Below are positions 27,588 to 34,599 of a stretch of DNA of 53,037 nucleotides, piece after piece. Every line of letters starts with the position of its first letter. Position 1 is the first letter of the stretch. The DNA lies in the NCBI RefSeq assembly GCF_019266065.1, contig NZ_LPNR01000079.1, forward strand, positions 1 through 53,037, written 5' to 3'. Position numbers and translations under genes: made by a program. This DNA is from Nocardia sp. MH4 (GTDB lineage: Bacteria; Actinomycetota; Actinomycetes; Mycobacteriales; Mycobacteriaceae). The notes below the pieces were generated by a model. The model saw only the letters and a list, made by a program, of their open reading frames with translations, made no database searches and was not told where the DNA came from.

Positions 27588-28238
27588 ATGCCGGAAAACT
27601 TGCTGGTCATTCGACCTGATGCGGCGGCAGCGCCGACGGTCTGGGGCACGCTTCACACCCCGGCCCCGATGCCGCGGGGCGGCCGCTGGCCGGCGCCGGA
27701 ACCCGAGCGGCCGATCGGCCTGCTCGATTCCTGGTGGCTGATCGGCGCCGCGGCACTCGGGTCGACGGCGCTGCTCGGCGGCGTCCTGTGGGTGGCCACC
27801 CACGTACACCCGGACCCCGCGCTGCATACCGCCGGGTTGTTCGTCCACCTGGCCGGCTTGACGCTCGGGTTCGGCGGGGTGCTGATCGCCGACTACCTGA
27901 CCGCACTGTGGCTGACCGGGCGCAGCACCTTGGCCGAGGCGATGGCGGGCGTGTCCCGAATGCACGTGCCGATCTGGTTGGGCCTGGCGACGCTGGTCGT
28001 CAGCGGTGGCGTCCTCGAGCCCGATCTCGGTTCGCCTCCGACGCAGATCAAAATGGCGCTGACCGCGATCCTCACCGTCAACGGGCTACAAGCGACGGTG
28101 CTGAGCAAGCGCCTGGCCGAGCGGACCACCGGGCCGTTGCCGCCGCGACTGCTGGCCTGGGGCGCCGCGTCCGGTGCGATCTCCCAGATCTGCTGGTGGG
28201 GCGCCATCGCCATCGGCTTCTGGAACGCCCAGCACTGA
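27588..28238 (+). CDS. Small integral membrane protein of unknown function
   Basis: This is a 216-residue protein with about five membrane helices: WWLIGAAALGSTALLGGVLWV, then AGLFVHLAGLTLGFGGVLIADY, then the segments around MHVPIWLGLATLVVSGG, IKMALTAILTVNGL and WGAASGAISQICWW. Several His (THVHP, HTAGLFVH, SRMH) could bind heme or metal. It loosely resembles CopD-like proteins. GGTGGAGG lies 5 bases before the ATG. A candidate iron box upstream suggests iron control. I do not recognise a named family. Confidence 0.7.
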   Translation: MPENLLVIRPDAAAAPTVWGTLHTPAPMPRGGRWPAPEPERPIGLLDSWWLIGAAALGSTALLGGVLWVATHVHPDPALHTAGLFVHLAGLTLGFGGVLIADYLTALWLTGRSTLAEAMAGVSRMHVPIWLGLATLVVSGGVLEPDLGSPPTQIKMALTAILTVNGLQATVLSKRLAERTTGPLPPRLLAWGAASGAISQICWWGAIAIGFWNAQH

Positions 28239-28291
28239 CCCGGACGCCCGGACCGGTGTGACCCAGTCCACAGGTCATCACTCTTCACTAC

Positions 28292-28308
28292 ATACCCCAT
28301 AGGGGTAT
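28292..28308. promoter_or_regulatory. CsoR-like copper operator
   Basis: ATACCCC at 28292-28298 and GGGGTAT at 28302-28308 form a 17-base palindrome with a 3-base spacer. The pattern of C and G runs flanked by TA is typical of CsoR-type copper-sensing repressors. It lies 42 bases before the ATG of the His-rich gene. No csoR gene is in the window. Confidence 0.6.
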
Positions 28309-28350
28309 ATGTTCGTAGCAACGCACAGCGAACAGAGAGAGGCGACCACG

Positions 28351-29304
28351 ATGACCACCAACGCCCACGCCGGACACCACACCCACGCCGGACACGCTGA
28401 CGCCGCGCCCGCCGCGCACCGGAACAACCACGCGGACAACGGCATCGATACCACCGCGCACGCGGCACACCAGGGACACGGCAAGCACGCCGCCGCCGAG
28501 CCGGCCCACGCCGGCCACGGCGACGCTCACGCCGGCCACGGCGCGGGCGCGCCGGGCGGACTGCTGGTCACCCAGGACGGATACACCCTGGACCTCGACA
28601 CCACGATCGCCGCGCCCGGCGGGATCGATTTCCGGTTCCGGATCCTCGGGCCGGACGGAGCGCCGGTCACCGAGTTCGACCCGATCCACGACCGCGAGCT
28701 CCATCTGATCGTCGCGCGCCGGGAACTGACCGGGTTCTGGCACGTCCATCCGGTGCGCGAGGACGACGGCACCTGGGTGATCCGCCTCGATCTCCCCGAG
28801 GCGGGCGCCTACCGCGTCTTCACCGATATCGCGCCGCGCGCGCTCGGCCGCACGATCACCCTCGGCGCCGATCTCGCGATCGCGGGTCACTATGCGCCAC
28901 AGCCGGTTCCGGTGGTAGGGCGCACCGCGACGGTCGACGGGTACGAGGTCACCGTCGACGGCGACCTGCGCGCCGAGGGCGACCTGCTCACCCTGACCGT
29001 GCGCAAAGATGGTGTGCCGGTCACGGATCTGCAGCCCTACCTGGCCGCCTTCGGCCATCTGGTGATCTTGCGCGCGGGCGACCTCGCCTACGTACACGTG
29101 CACCCGAACGGTGAACCGGGCGACGGCGTCACCCCGGCCGGACCCGAGATCACCTTCCACACCGCGGTTCCCGGCCCGGGCACCTACCGCCTGTTCCTCG
29201 ATTTCCGGCACGGGGAGGTGGTCCGCACCGCGGCGTTCACGCTCACCGCGGGCATCGCGACGCCGCGGCACGACCCGCACGCCGGACACGCACACCACCA
29301 CTGA
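28351..29304 (+). CDS. Histidine-rich metal-binding protein
   Basis: This is a 317-residue protein. The first 63 residues hold 15 His, with the motif HAGH at 6-9, 12-15, 53-56 and 60-63. The C-terminus ends in HAGHAHHH. The core, about 70-300, is beta-rich and contains two similar modules (LHLIVARRELTGFWHVHPV and GHLVILRAGDLAYVHVHPN), each with His pairs, so it looks like an internal duplication. There is no signal peptide or membrane segment, which is odd because related proteins I recall are secreted. The start ATG 28351 has GAGAGAGG upstream. The CsoR-like operator suggests copper storage or buffering. Confidence 0.72.
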   Translation: MTTNAHAGHHTHAGHADAAPAAHRNNHADNGIDTTAHAAHQGHGKHAAAEPAHAGHGDAHAGHGAGAPGGLLVTQDGYTLDLDTTIAAPGGIDFRFRILGPDGAPVTEFDPIHDRELHLIVARRELTGFWHVHPVREDDGTWVIRLDLPEAGAYRVFTDIAPRALGRTITLGADLAIAGHYAPQPVPVVGRTATVDGYEVTVDGDLRAEGDLLTLTVRKDGVPVTDLQPYLAAFGHLVILRAGDLAYVHVHPNGEPGDGVTPAGPEITFHTAVPGPGTYRLFLDFRHGEVVRTAAFTLTAGIATPRHDPHAGHAHHH

Positions 29305-29312
29305 GCCGCCGA

Positions 29313-29353
29313 CCGATGGCGTCGTCACCCGAGCCGGGTGACGACGCCATCGG
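29313..29353. terminator. Bidirectional hairpin terminator
   Basis: A 19-base perfect stem begins CCGATGGCGTCGTCACCCG at 29313-29331, pairs with 29335-29353 and has a loop of AGC. It lies between the convergent stops at 29304 and 29370. Confidence 0.85.
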
Positions 29354-29369
29354 CGTTTACCGGGGCAGG

Positions 29370-29987
29370 CTAGGACGTGAGCAGGCGCGCGGCGATGGCG
29401 CGCGCGGCCTCGACCCGCGCCGAATCCCCGATCTGGCGCGCGATATTGGCCGCGCTCACCACCGCGTCGAGCTCGAACACCAGCTGTTCCGGATCGGCGC
29501 CGGCGAAGTCGCCGACTTCCTGCGCTTTGCGGATCTCGACCGCGAGCAACGCCAGCCACTCGTCGTGGTCAGCCACCACGGCATCGCGGACCGGCCCCTC
29601 CTTGCTGCTGTACTCCGTCAGCGTGGCGACGCGAAAACAGCCGCCGGGGAAGGGCGGATCCTCGATGTGGGCGAACCAGCGGTCGATCAGAGTGCGGATC
29701 CGGCCGACGCCGCGTGGTTCGCGCAGGCTCGGCGCGATCACCCGTTCGATGAATACGTCACGGGCGGTCGCCACGGCGGCCAGCTGTAGCGCCTCCTTGG
29801 TGCCGAACAGCGTGGCGATGCCGCTCTTGCTGATCCCGAGGTCGGTGGCGAGCATGCCGATGCTGATGCCGTCCAGCCCCTCGATGGAGGCGAGTTCGGC
29901 GGCGCGGCGCGCGATGGTCGCCCTGGCACGCGCGCCCTTGGCCAGTCGTTGGTCGCCGGACTCGGACAGCTGCGTCATGAACTCCAT
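29370..29987 (-). CDS. TetR-family transcriptional regulator
   Basis: This is a 205-residue regulator with an N-terminal helix-turn-helix (ISIGMLATDLGISKSGIATLFGTKEALQ) at about residues 41-69 and a ligand-binding C-terminal part. Start ATG 29987 is preceded by AGGTGG. An inner ATG at 29978 is an alternative. It is divergent from the MFS exporter at 30083, with operator-like repeats between them, so it probably represses the exporter and itself. The ligand is unknown. Confidence 0.93.
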   Translation of the reverse strand: MEFMTQLSESGDQRLAKGARARATIARRAAELASIEGLDGISIGMLATDLGISKSGIATLFGTKEALQLAAVATARDVFIERVIAPSLREPRGVGRIRTLIDRWFAHIEDPPFPGGCFRVATLTEYSSKEGPVRDAVVADHDEWLALLAVEIRKAQEVGDFAGADPEQLVFELDAVVSAANIARQIGDSARVEAARAIAARLLTS

Positions 29988-30010
29988 TGTTCCACCACCT
30001 CTTGCATGGG

Positions 30011-30053
30011 CGAACGATCGGTCGTACTTTTATTTACGAACGATCGTACGTTC
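30011..30053. promoter_or_regulatory. Two operator-like repeats in the TetR/MFS intergenic region
   Basis: CGAACGATCG occurs at 30011-30020 and 30037-30046, 26 bases apart. The second copy sits in the near palindrome GAACG-ATCGTA-CGTTC (30038-30053). The first sits in ACGA-TCGG-TCGT. These are typical of TetR-type binding sites. The 95-base gap is the only shared upstream region of the two genes. Confidence 0.6.
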
Positions 30054-30082
30054 TTATTTCTCCTCCGTGAAGGACCTTCCCC

Positions 30083-31501
30083 ATGACCGACGTTTCTGCT
30101 CGGCCCGAAGATTCGCCGACCAGCACGACACCCGACACCGGCGCCGCGGGCCGCACCCTGGCCGTGGCGTCGGGCGCCGCCTTCATCGCCTTCATCGACC
30201 TGTCCGTGGTCAATATCGCGTTCCCGACCATCGCCACCTCCTACCCCGGCACCGCGACCAGCACGCTGACCTGGATCGTCAGCGGCTACGCGATCGCCTT
30301 CGCCGCGCTCCTGACCCCGGCGGGCCGGCTGGCCGACGTCCTCGGACGGCGCCGGATGTTCGCCCTGGCACTGGCGGGATTCGCCGTCACCTCGCTGCTG
30401 TGCGGGCTCGCGCCGAGCGCGGGCTGGCTCATCGCCGGACGCGTCCTGCAGGGCATGACGGCGGCGTTCATGGTGCCCGCCGCGCTCGCGCTGGTGCTGG
30501 CAGCCACGCCGCGCGCGAAGATCGGCTCCGCCATCGCCGTCTGGACGGCCGCGGGCGGATTCGCCGCGGTGGTCGGTCCGGCCATCGGCGGCGCGCTCGT
30601 CGAGAGCCTGGGCTGGCGTGCGATCTTCCTCGTCAACGTGCCGATCGCGCTCGCGCTGATCGTGCCCGGCCTGCGCCTGCCGAGCACCGACGATGCCCGC
30701 CGCGATACCGCCCTGCCCGATCCGCTCGGCACCCTGGCCGTCGCGCTCGGCCTCGGCGCGCTCGTCGCCGCGGTCACCGAGGGCCAGAGCTGGGGCTGGA
30801 CGGCCCCGGTCACGCTCGCGGCGCTCATCGGTGGCGCCGTACTGGTGACGTTCGCGCTGGCTCGCTCGATGCGGCACCCCGATCCGGCCGTGGCCGTAAC
30901 ACTGTGGCGGAATCGGCAATTCGCGCTCGCCAATGCCGGCTCGCTGCTCTTCGGCGCGACCATGTTCGCCTGGCTGCTGGCCGGACCGATGTTCCTGGAC
31001 GCGCTCTGGGGCTACTCGGTGCTCGAATCGGCCGCGGCGCTGACCGTCGGCGCGGCGGCGTCGATGGTGACCTCGGTGATCGTCGGCCGGATCACCGCAC
31101 CGCGGGGCCAGCGCTGGGCCGGCGTGGTCGGCGCGCTGATGTACGCCGCCTCGCTGGCCTGGATGAGCACCGACGCGTTCGGCCCCGATCCCGCGCTGTG
31201 GTCGGCATGGGTACCCGCCGGACTGCTCGGCGGCGGCGGCATCGGCATCGTGGTCACGGTGCTCGGCACCGCGGCCGCGAGTTCGGTGCCCCCGCAACAG
31301 TTCGCGGCCGGGATCGGCATGAACGTGACCGCCCGGCAGGTGGGCGGCGCGCTCGGCGTGGCGGTGCTGGCCGCCGTCTTCACCGCGGTGCCCGACGACG
31401 CGGTGCGCGCCTTCCACACGGTATTCGCCGTCGGCGCGGTGATCGGGCTCGCGGTCGCACTGCTGCTCCTCGTCCCGTCGCAGGCCCGTACTACCCGTTA
31501 G
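30083..31501 (+). CDS. MFS exporter, EmrB/QacA (DHA2) type
   Basis: This is a 472-residue membrane protein. Early helices include FIAFIDLSVVNIAFPTI with the conserved Asp, then the MFS motif A segment GRLADVLGRRRMF at about residues 82-94. Motif C (GFAAVVGPAIGGALVE) marks an exporter. Counting hydrophobic stretches suggests 12-14 helices. It probably exports a toxic compound or drug. It is controlled, by inference, by the divergent TetR gene, and the SGNH hydrolase gene starts 10 bases after it. Confidence 0.92.
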   Translation: MTDVSARPEDSPTSTTPDTGAAGRTLAVASGAAFIAFIDLSVVNIAFPTIATSYPGTATSTLTWIVSGYAIAFAALLTPAGRLADVLGRRRMFALALAGFAVTSLLCGLAPSAGWLIAGRVLQGMTAAFMVPAALALVLAATPRAKIGSAIAVWTAAGGFAAVVGPAIGGALVESLGWRAIFLVNVPIALALIVPGLRLPSTDDARRDTALPDPLGTLAVALGLGALVAAVTEGQSWGWTAPVTLAALIGGAVLVTFALARSMRHPDPAVAVTLWRNRQFALANAGSLLFGATMFAWLLAGPMFLDALWGYSVLESAAALTVGAAASMVTSVIVGRITAPRGQRWAGVVGALMYAASLAWMSTDAFGPDPALWSAWVPAGLLGGGGIGIVVTVLGTAAASSVPPQQFAAGIGMNVTARQVGGALGVAVLAAVFTAVPDDAVRAFHTVFAVGAVIGLAVALLLLVPSQARTTR

Positions 31502-31511
31502 GAGTCGCGAG

Positions 31512-32201
31512 ATGTCTTTCACCACACCGTTGTCCGAGCAGTACACCGAGGCCGACGATCCGCTGTTGTTGCGCCCGGACGAAGCGGTCGAGTTGCTGCG
31601 TGCGGCCCCCTGGCAGCGCTTCGCCGTGCTGGGCGACTCGATCGCCGCGGGTACCGGCGATCCCAGCCCCGGCTACGCGGCCCGAGGCTGGGCCGACCGG
31701 GTCGCCGCCACCCTGGCGACGGTGAATCCCGCACTGGTGTACCGCAATACGGGACGGATCGGCGCGACCAGCACCCAGGTCCGGCAGCATCAGTTGCCCG
31801 AGATCCTGGAATTCGCACCGGATCTCGTGCACATCAGCTGCGGGGGCAACGACCTGTTCGAGGCGGGCGGCGACCCGGAGCGGCTGCGGAACAACCTCTC
31901 GGCGATGTTCGCCGCGCTGGCCGCGACGGGAGCGCAGCTGTCGGTGTTCACGGTGGCCGATGTGTGGGCGATCGAGCGGATGGCGCCGATGCGTCCGATG
32001 CGTCCGCGCATGGCCGAGATGAACGAGGTGGTGCGGGCGGTGGCCGCCGACTTCGACGCCGTGCTGACCGAGTTCTGGGAGCACCCGGTGCGGACGCGGC
32101 CGAGTCTGATGAGCGCCGATCTCATCCATTTCACGACGAGCGGTCACGCGGTCGTGGCGACCGAGGTGGTGCGGGCACTGGCCGCGCGGCTCGAGCGCTA
32201 G
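31512..32201 (+). CDS. SGNH/GDSL-family hydrolase
   Basis: This is a 229-residue esterase-like protein. Block I is FAVLGDSIAAGTG with the nucleophile Ser, block III is ISCGGNDLF with Gly and Asn, and block V is DLIHFTTSGH with Asp and His. There is no signal peptide, so it is cytoplasmic. GGAGTCGCG sits just before the ATG. It is co-transcribed with the exporter, suggesting it acts on the same molecule. The substrate is unknown. Confidence 0.92.
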   Translation: MSFTTPLSEQYTEADDPLLLRPDEAVELLRAAPWQRFAVLGDSIAAGTGDPSPGYAARGWADRVAATLATVNPALVYRNTGRIGATSTQVRQHQLPEILEFAPDLVHISCGGNDLFEAGGDPERLRNNLSAMFAALAATGAQLSVFTVADVWAIERMAPMRPMRPRMAEMNEVVRAVAADFDAVLTEFWEHPVRTRPSLMSADLIHFTTSGHAVVATEVVRALAARLER

Positions 32202-32203
32202 AC

Positions 32204-32245
32204 CGTCCGTGGTGTCGGCGGCGCGTCCCGCCGGCACCACGGACG
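32204..32245. terminator. Hairpin terminator between convergent genes
   Basis: An 18-base stem (32204-32221 with 32228-32245, one G-U pair) encloses the loop CGCGTC. It sits between the SGNH stop at 32201 and the regulator stop at 32247, so it can serve both directions. Confidence 0.85.
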
Positions 32246-32246
32246 C

Positions 32247-33185
32247 TCAGCTGTTGCCGCGCACCAGCTCGGTGCCGAGGGCGACGAGCTCGGCCCGGAC
32301 TTCCGGTGGCCCGACGACTTCGACGTCGGCGCCCCAGCCCGCCAGTTGCCGGGCGACCATCTTCGCGGTGTCGGCGGTGACGCTGGCCTGGACCCGGCCG
32401 TCGTCCACCGGCCCGAGCAGGGTGCAGTTGCGGCCCTGCTGATCGGCCAGGATCGGCGCCAGTGTCGCCGACACCAGTACCGTCGCGGCGACGGCGGCCC
32501 GCCGCTGCTCCATCCGGGTGACGATCCGCGCCCATTCGGCCGAGAGGTCGAAATCCGCGGGGCGATCGGCGGTCTCGTCGAGGACGGTGACCGCGCCGAC
32601 CCGGTCCAGCCGGAAGGTCCGGCGACCACGCTCGGTGCCCGCGATCAGGTACCAGACCGTTTCCTTCTCCACCAAGCCCCACGGATGCACCACGCGGACG
32701 GTGCGCTCCCCGGCCCGCGAGTACTCCATCCGGACCTGCCGACGATCGACCACTGCCCGTTGCAGCAGGGGCAGAACCGCGGGGGGTTCGGGATCCGGTC
32801 GGCCCCAGCGGGCGGGATCGACGACGACCGCGTCGGCCGCCGCGGCCGCGTCCGCCCGGAAGGTCTGCGGCAGAGCCCGCACCAGCTTGCGCAGCGCGGA
32901 CTTCACCTCCGGCGCGGCCTGCGCGGCCGGACCGGCCAGCAGGAACAGCGCCCTGGTCTCGCCCGCGGTCAGGCCGGACAGATCGGTGCGGGCACCGCCG
33001 ACCAGCGACCAGCCACCGCCACGGCCCGCCTGGGGATACACCGGGATACCCGCAGCCGACAGTGCCTCCAGGTCGCGGCGGGCAGTCGCCACCGAGACCT
33101 CCAACTCGGTGGCGACCTCGGCGGCCGTCACCCGGCCACGCGCCTGCATCAACAGCAGGGTGGCCACCAATCTGTCCGCTCGCAT
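32247..33185 (-). CDS. WYL-domain transcriptional regulator
   Basis: This is a 312-residue protein. An N-terminal winged helix (RGRVTAAEVATELEVSVATARRDLEAL) at about residues 16-42 is followed by the YafY-type WYL domain containing VWYLIAGTE at about 197-205. It ends with a C-terminal WCX-like part. Start ATG 33185. WYL domains often sense oligonucleotides or other small ligands. It is divergent from a VOC-family gene and shares a perfect inverted repeat with it. Confidence 0.93.
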   Translation of the reverse strand: MRADRLVATLLLMQARGRVTAAEVATELEVSVATARRDLEALSAAGIPVYPQAGRGGGWSLVGGARTDLSGLTAGETRALFLLAGPAAQAAPEVKSALRKLVRALPQTFRADAAAAADAVVVDPARWGRPDPEPPAVLPLLQRAVVDRRQVRMEYSRAGERTVRVVHPWGLVEKETVWYLIAGTERGRRTFRLDRVGAVTVLDETADRPADFDLSAEWARIVTRMEQRRAAVAATVLVSATLAPILADQQGRNCTLLGPVDDGRVQASVTADTAKMVARQLAGWGADVEVVGPPEVRAELVALGTELVRGNS

Positions 33186-33203
33186 ACTCGTGATTCTGCC
33201 CAA

Positions 33204-33230
33204 CAAAGTGCTCATTCGGTGAGCACTTTG
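33204..33230. promoter_or_regulatory. Operator-like inverted repeat between WYL regulator and VOC gene
   Basis: CAAAGTGCTCA at 33204-33214 and TGAGCACTTTG at 33220-33230 are perfect 11-base arms with a 5-base spacer. The site lies 19 bases upstream of the regulator start and 46 bases upstream of the VOC gene. It is the likely target of the regulator. Confidence 0.75.
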
Positions 33231-33275
33231 CCTGGCAAAGTCGTTCTCACCACAACGACGACATCGGGAGCAGAC

Positions 33276-33698
33276 ATGCTGCAGGGAATGGCGACCACCA
33301 CCTACTACGCCGACGACCTCACCGCCGCCAAGGACTGGTACACCGAGTTCCTCGGCCTGGCCCCGTATTACGAGGTGCCGGGCGGCTACTACGAGTTCCG
33401 GGTCGGGCCGATGCAGGCCGAGCTCGGCCTCATCAACCGCGCCTACGCGCCGGCGGGCGCTCGCAACGCACCCGGTGGCGGCGGTGTCGTGTTCTGGCAT
33501 GTCGACGATCTCGCCGCCACCTTCGCCCGGCTGCTCGCGCTCGGGGCCACCGAGTACGAGCCGATCACCGAACGCGGCGAAGGCGCGGGGTTCGCGACCG
33601 CGGCGGTGCTCGATCCGTTCGGCAATGTCCTCGGGATCATGAGCAATCCGCACTTCGTCGCGATGACGGCCGCGTCGAGGGCGGCGGCCTCCGCCTAG
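33276..33698 (+). CDS. VOC-family (glyoxalase/bleomycin-resistance fold) protein
   Basis: This is a 140-residue protein with one VOC domain: TTYYADDLTAAKDWYTEFLGL opens the first beta-alpha-beta module, and DPFGNVLGIMSNP closes the second. Candidate metal ligands are Glu/His at usual VOC places, such as FWHVDDL, but the full set is not certain. The start is ATG 33276, with GGGAG 5 bases upstream. It is probably controlled by the divergent WYL regulator. The substrate is unknown. Confidence 0.88.
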   Translation: MLQGMATTTYYADDLTAAKDWYTEFLGLAPYYEVPGGYYEFRVGPMQAELGLINRAYAPAGARNAPGGGGVVFWHVDDLAATFARLLALGATEYEPITERGEGAGFATAAVLDPFGNVLGIMSNPHFVAMTAASRAAASA

Positions 33699-33702
33699 CC
33701 CA

Positions 33703-34503
33703 TCAGGCGGCGAACCAGCGCTCGAGGACGGTGGCGACACCGTCCTCGGTCACGTCGCCGGTCACCTCGTCGGCCAGGGCGAGCACCGAGTCCGGCGAGC
33801 CCGCCATCGCGACGGAATGCGCGGCCCAGCGCAGCATTTCGCGGTCGTTGAAGCCGTCGCCGATGGCGAGAGTGGCGTCCGGCGCGATGCCGAGCGCGAG
33901 CCGGAGTCGTTCCAGCGCCCAGCCTTTGGAGACACCCCGGCGCGATACCGTGACCCACGGCCCGAATTCGCCGTGCACCCACGAGGCGTCGGGCACCTCC
34001 AGCGAGGCGAGCAGGTGCAGCATCTCCTCGATGGTGCCGCCGGGCCACCAGCCGTTGAGTCGCGGAGTCGGTGCGCTGCCCAGCATCTGATGGTCGACGA
34101 GCAGGAACTCACCGATGGAGAACTCTCCCGGTCCGTGTCCCGTCGCCCAGGTGCCCTCCCCCACTCGCTCGGCCGCGAAGACCATGTCCGGGAACAGCGC
34201 ACGCAAGGCGTGGATGGCGGGTGCCGGGTCGAACGACTGCACCGCGACCGGCTCGCCCCGCGCCACATCGATATGCACGGCGCCGTTGGAGCACAACGCG
34301 TGTCCTTCGGTGAGCCCCAGTTCCTTCAGCACCGGCCGCGTGGTCAGCAGGGTGCGCCCGGTGGTCACCACCACGTGCGCCCCCGCCGCCACCGCGGCCG
34401 CCACTGCCGCCGAGACCCGCGCGCTCACTTCGAACCCCGTCGCCAACAGGGTTCCGTCTACATCGAGCGCGATCAGTTTCGGCGCTCCCCCGAGTAATGC
34501 CAT
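33703..34503 (-). CDS. HAD-superfamily hydrolase, Cof type
   Basis: This is a 266-residue phosphatase-like protein. Motif I is LIALDVDGTLLATG with the nucleophile Asp, motif II is VVVTTGRT, and motif IV is GDGFNDREML. The cap is of the Cof type. The frame is open from 34548, but the ATG at 34503 gives the usual start right before motif I. It converges with the VOC gene with only 4 bases between the stops. Substrates of Cof phosphatases vary and cannot be given. Confidence 0.92.
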   Translation of the reverse strand: MALLGGAPKLIALDVDGTLLATGFEVSARVSAAVAAAVAAGAHVVVTTGRTLLTTRPVLKELGLTEGHALCSNGAVHIDVARGEPVAVQSFDPAPAIHALRALFPDMVFAAERVGEGTWATGHGPGEFSIGEFLLVDHQMLGSAPTPRLNGWWPGGTIEEMLHLLASLEVPDASWVHGEFGPWVTVSRRGVSKGWALERLRLALGIAPDATLAIGDGFNDREMLRWAAHSVAMAGSPDSVLALADEVTGDVTEDGVATVLERWFAA

Positions 34504-34599
34504 CTGCCCATTGTGCCCGCCCCCACCGACACCCACCCGAGAATTCACCAGCCCTACCAGCCACGATCAAGGGACAGGGGTGGACGGGTCAGCCCGGGG

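Noticed and set aside
29975..31546. A 523-residue minus-strand frame rich in Arg, Gly and Glu
   Set aside because: It is antisense to the MFS exporter, which shows clear membrane helices and the motif A.
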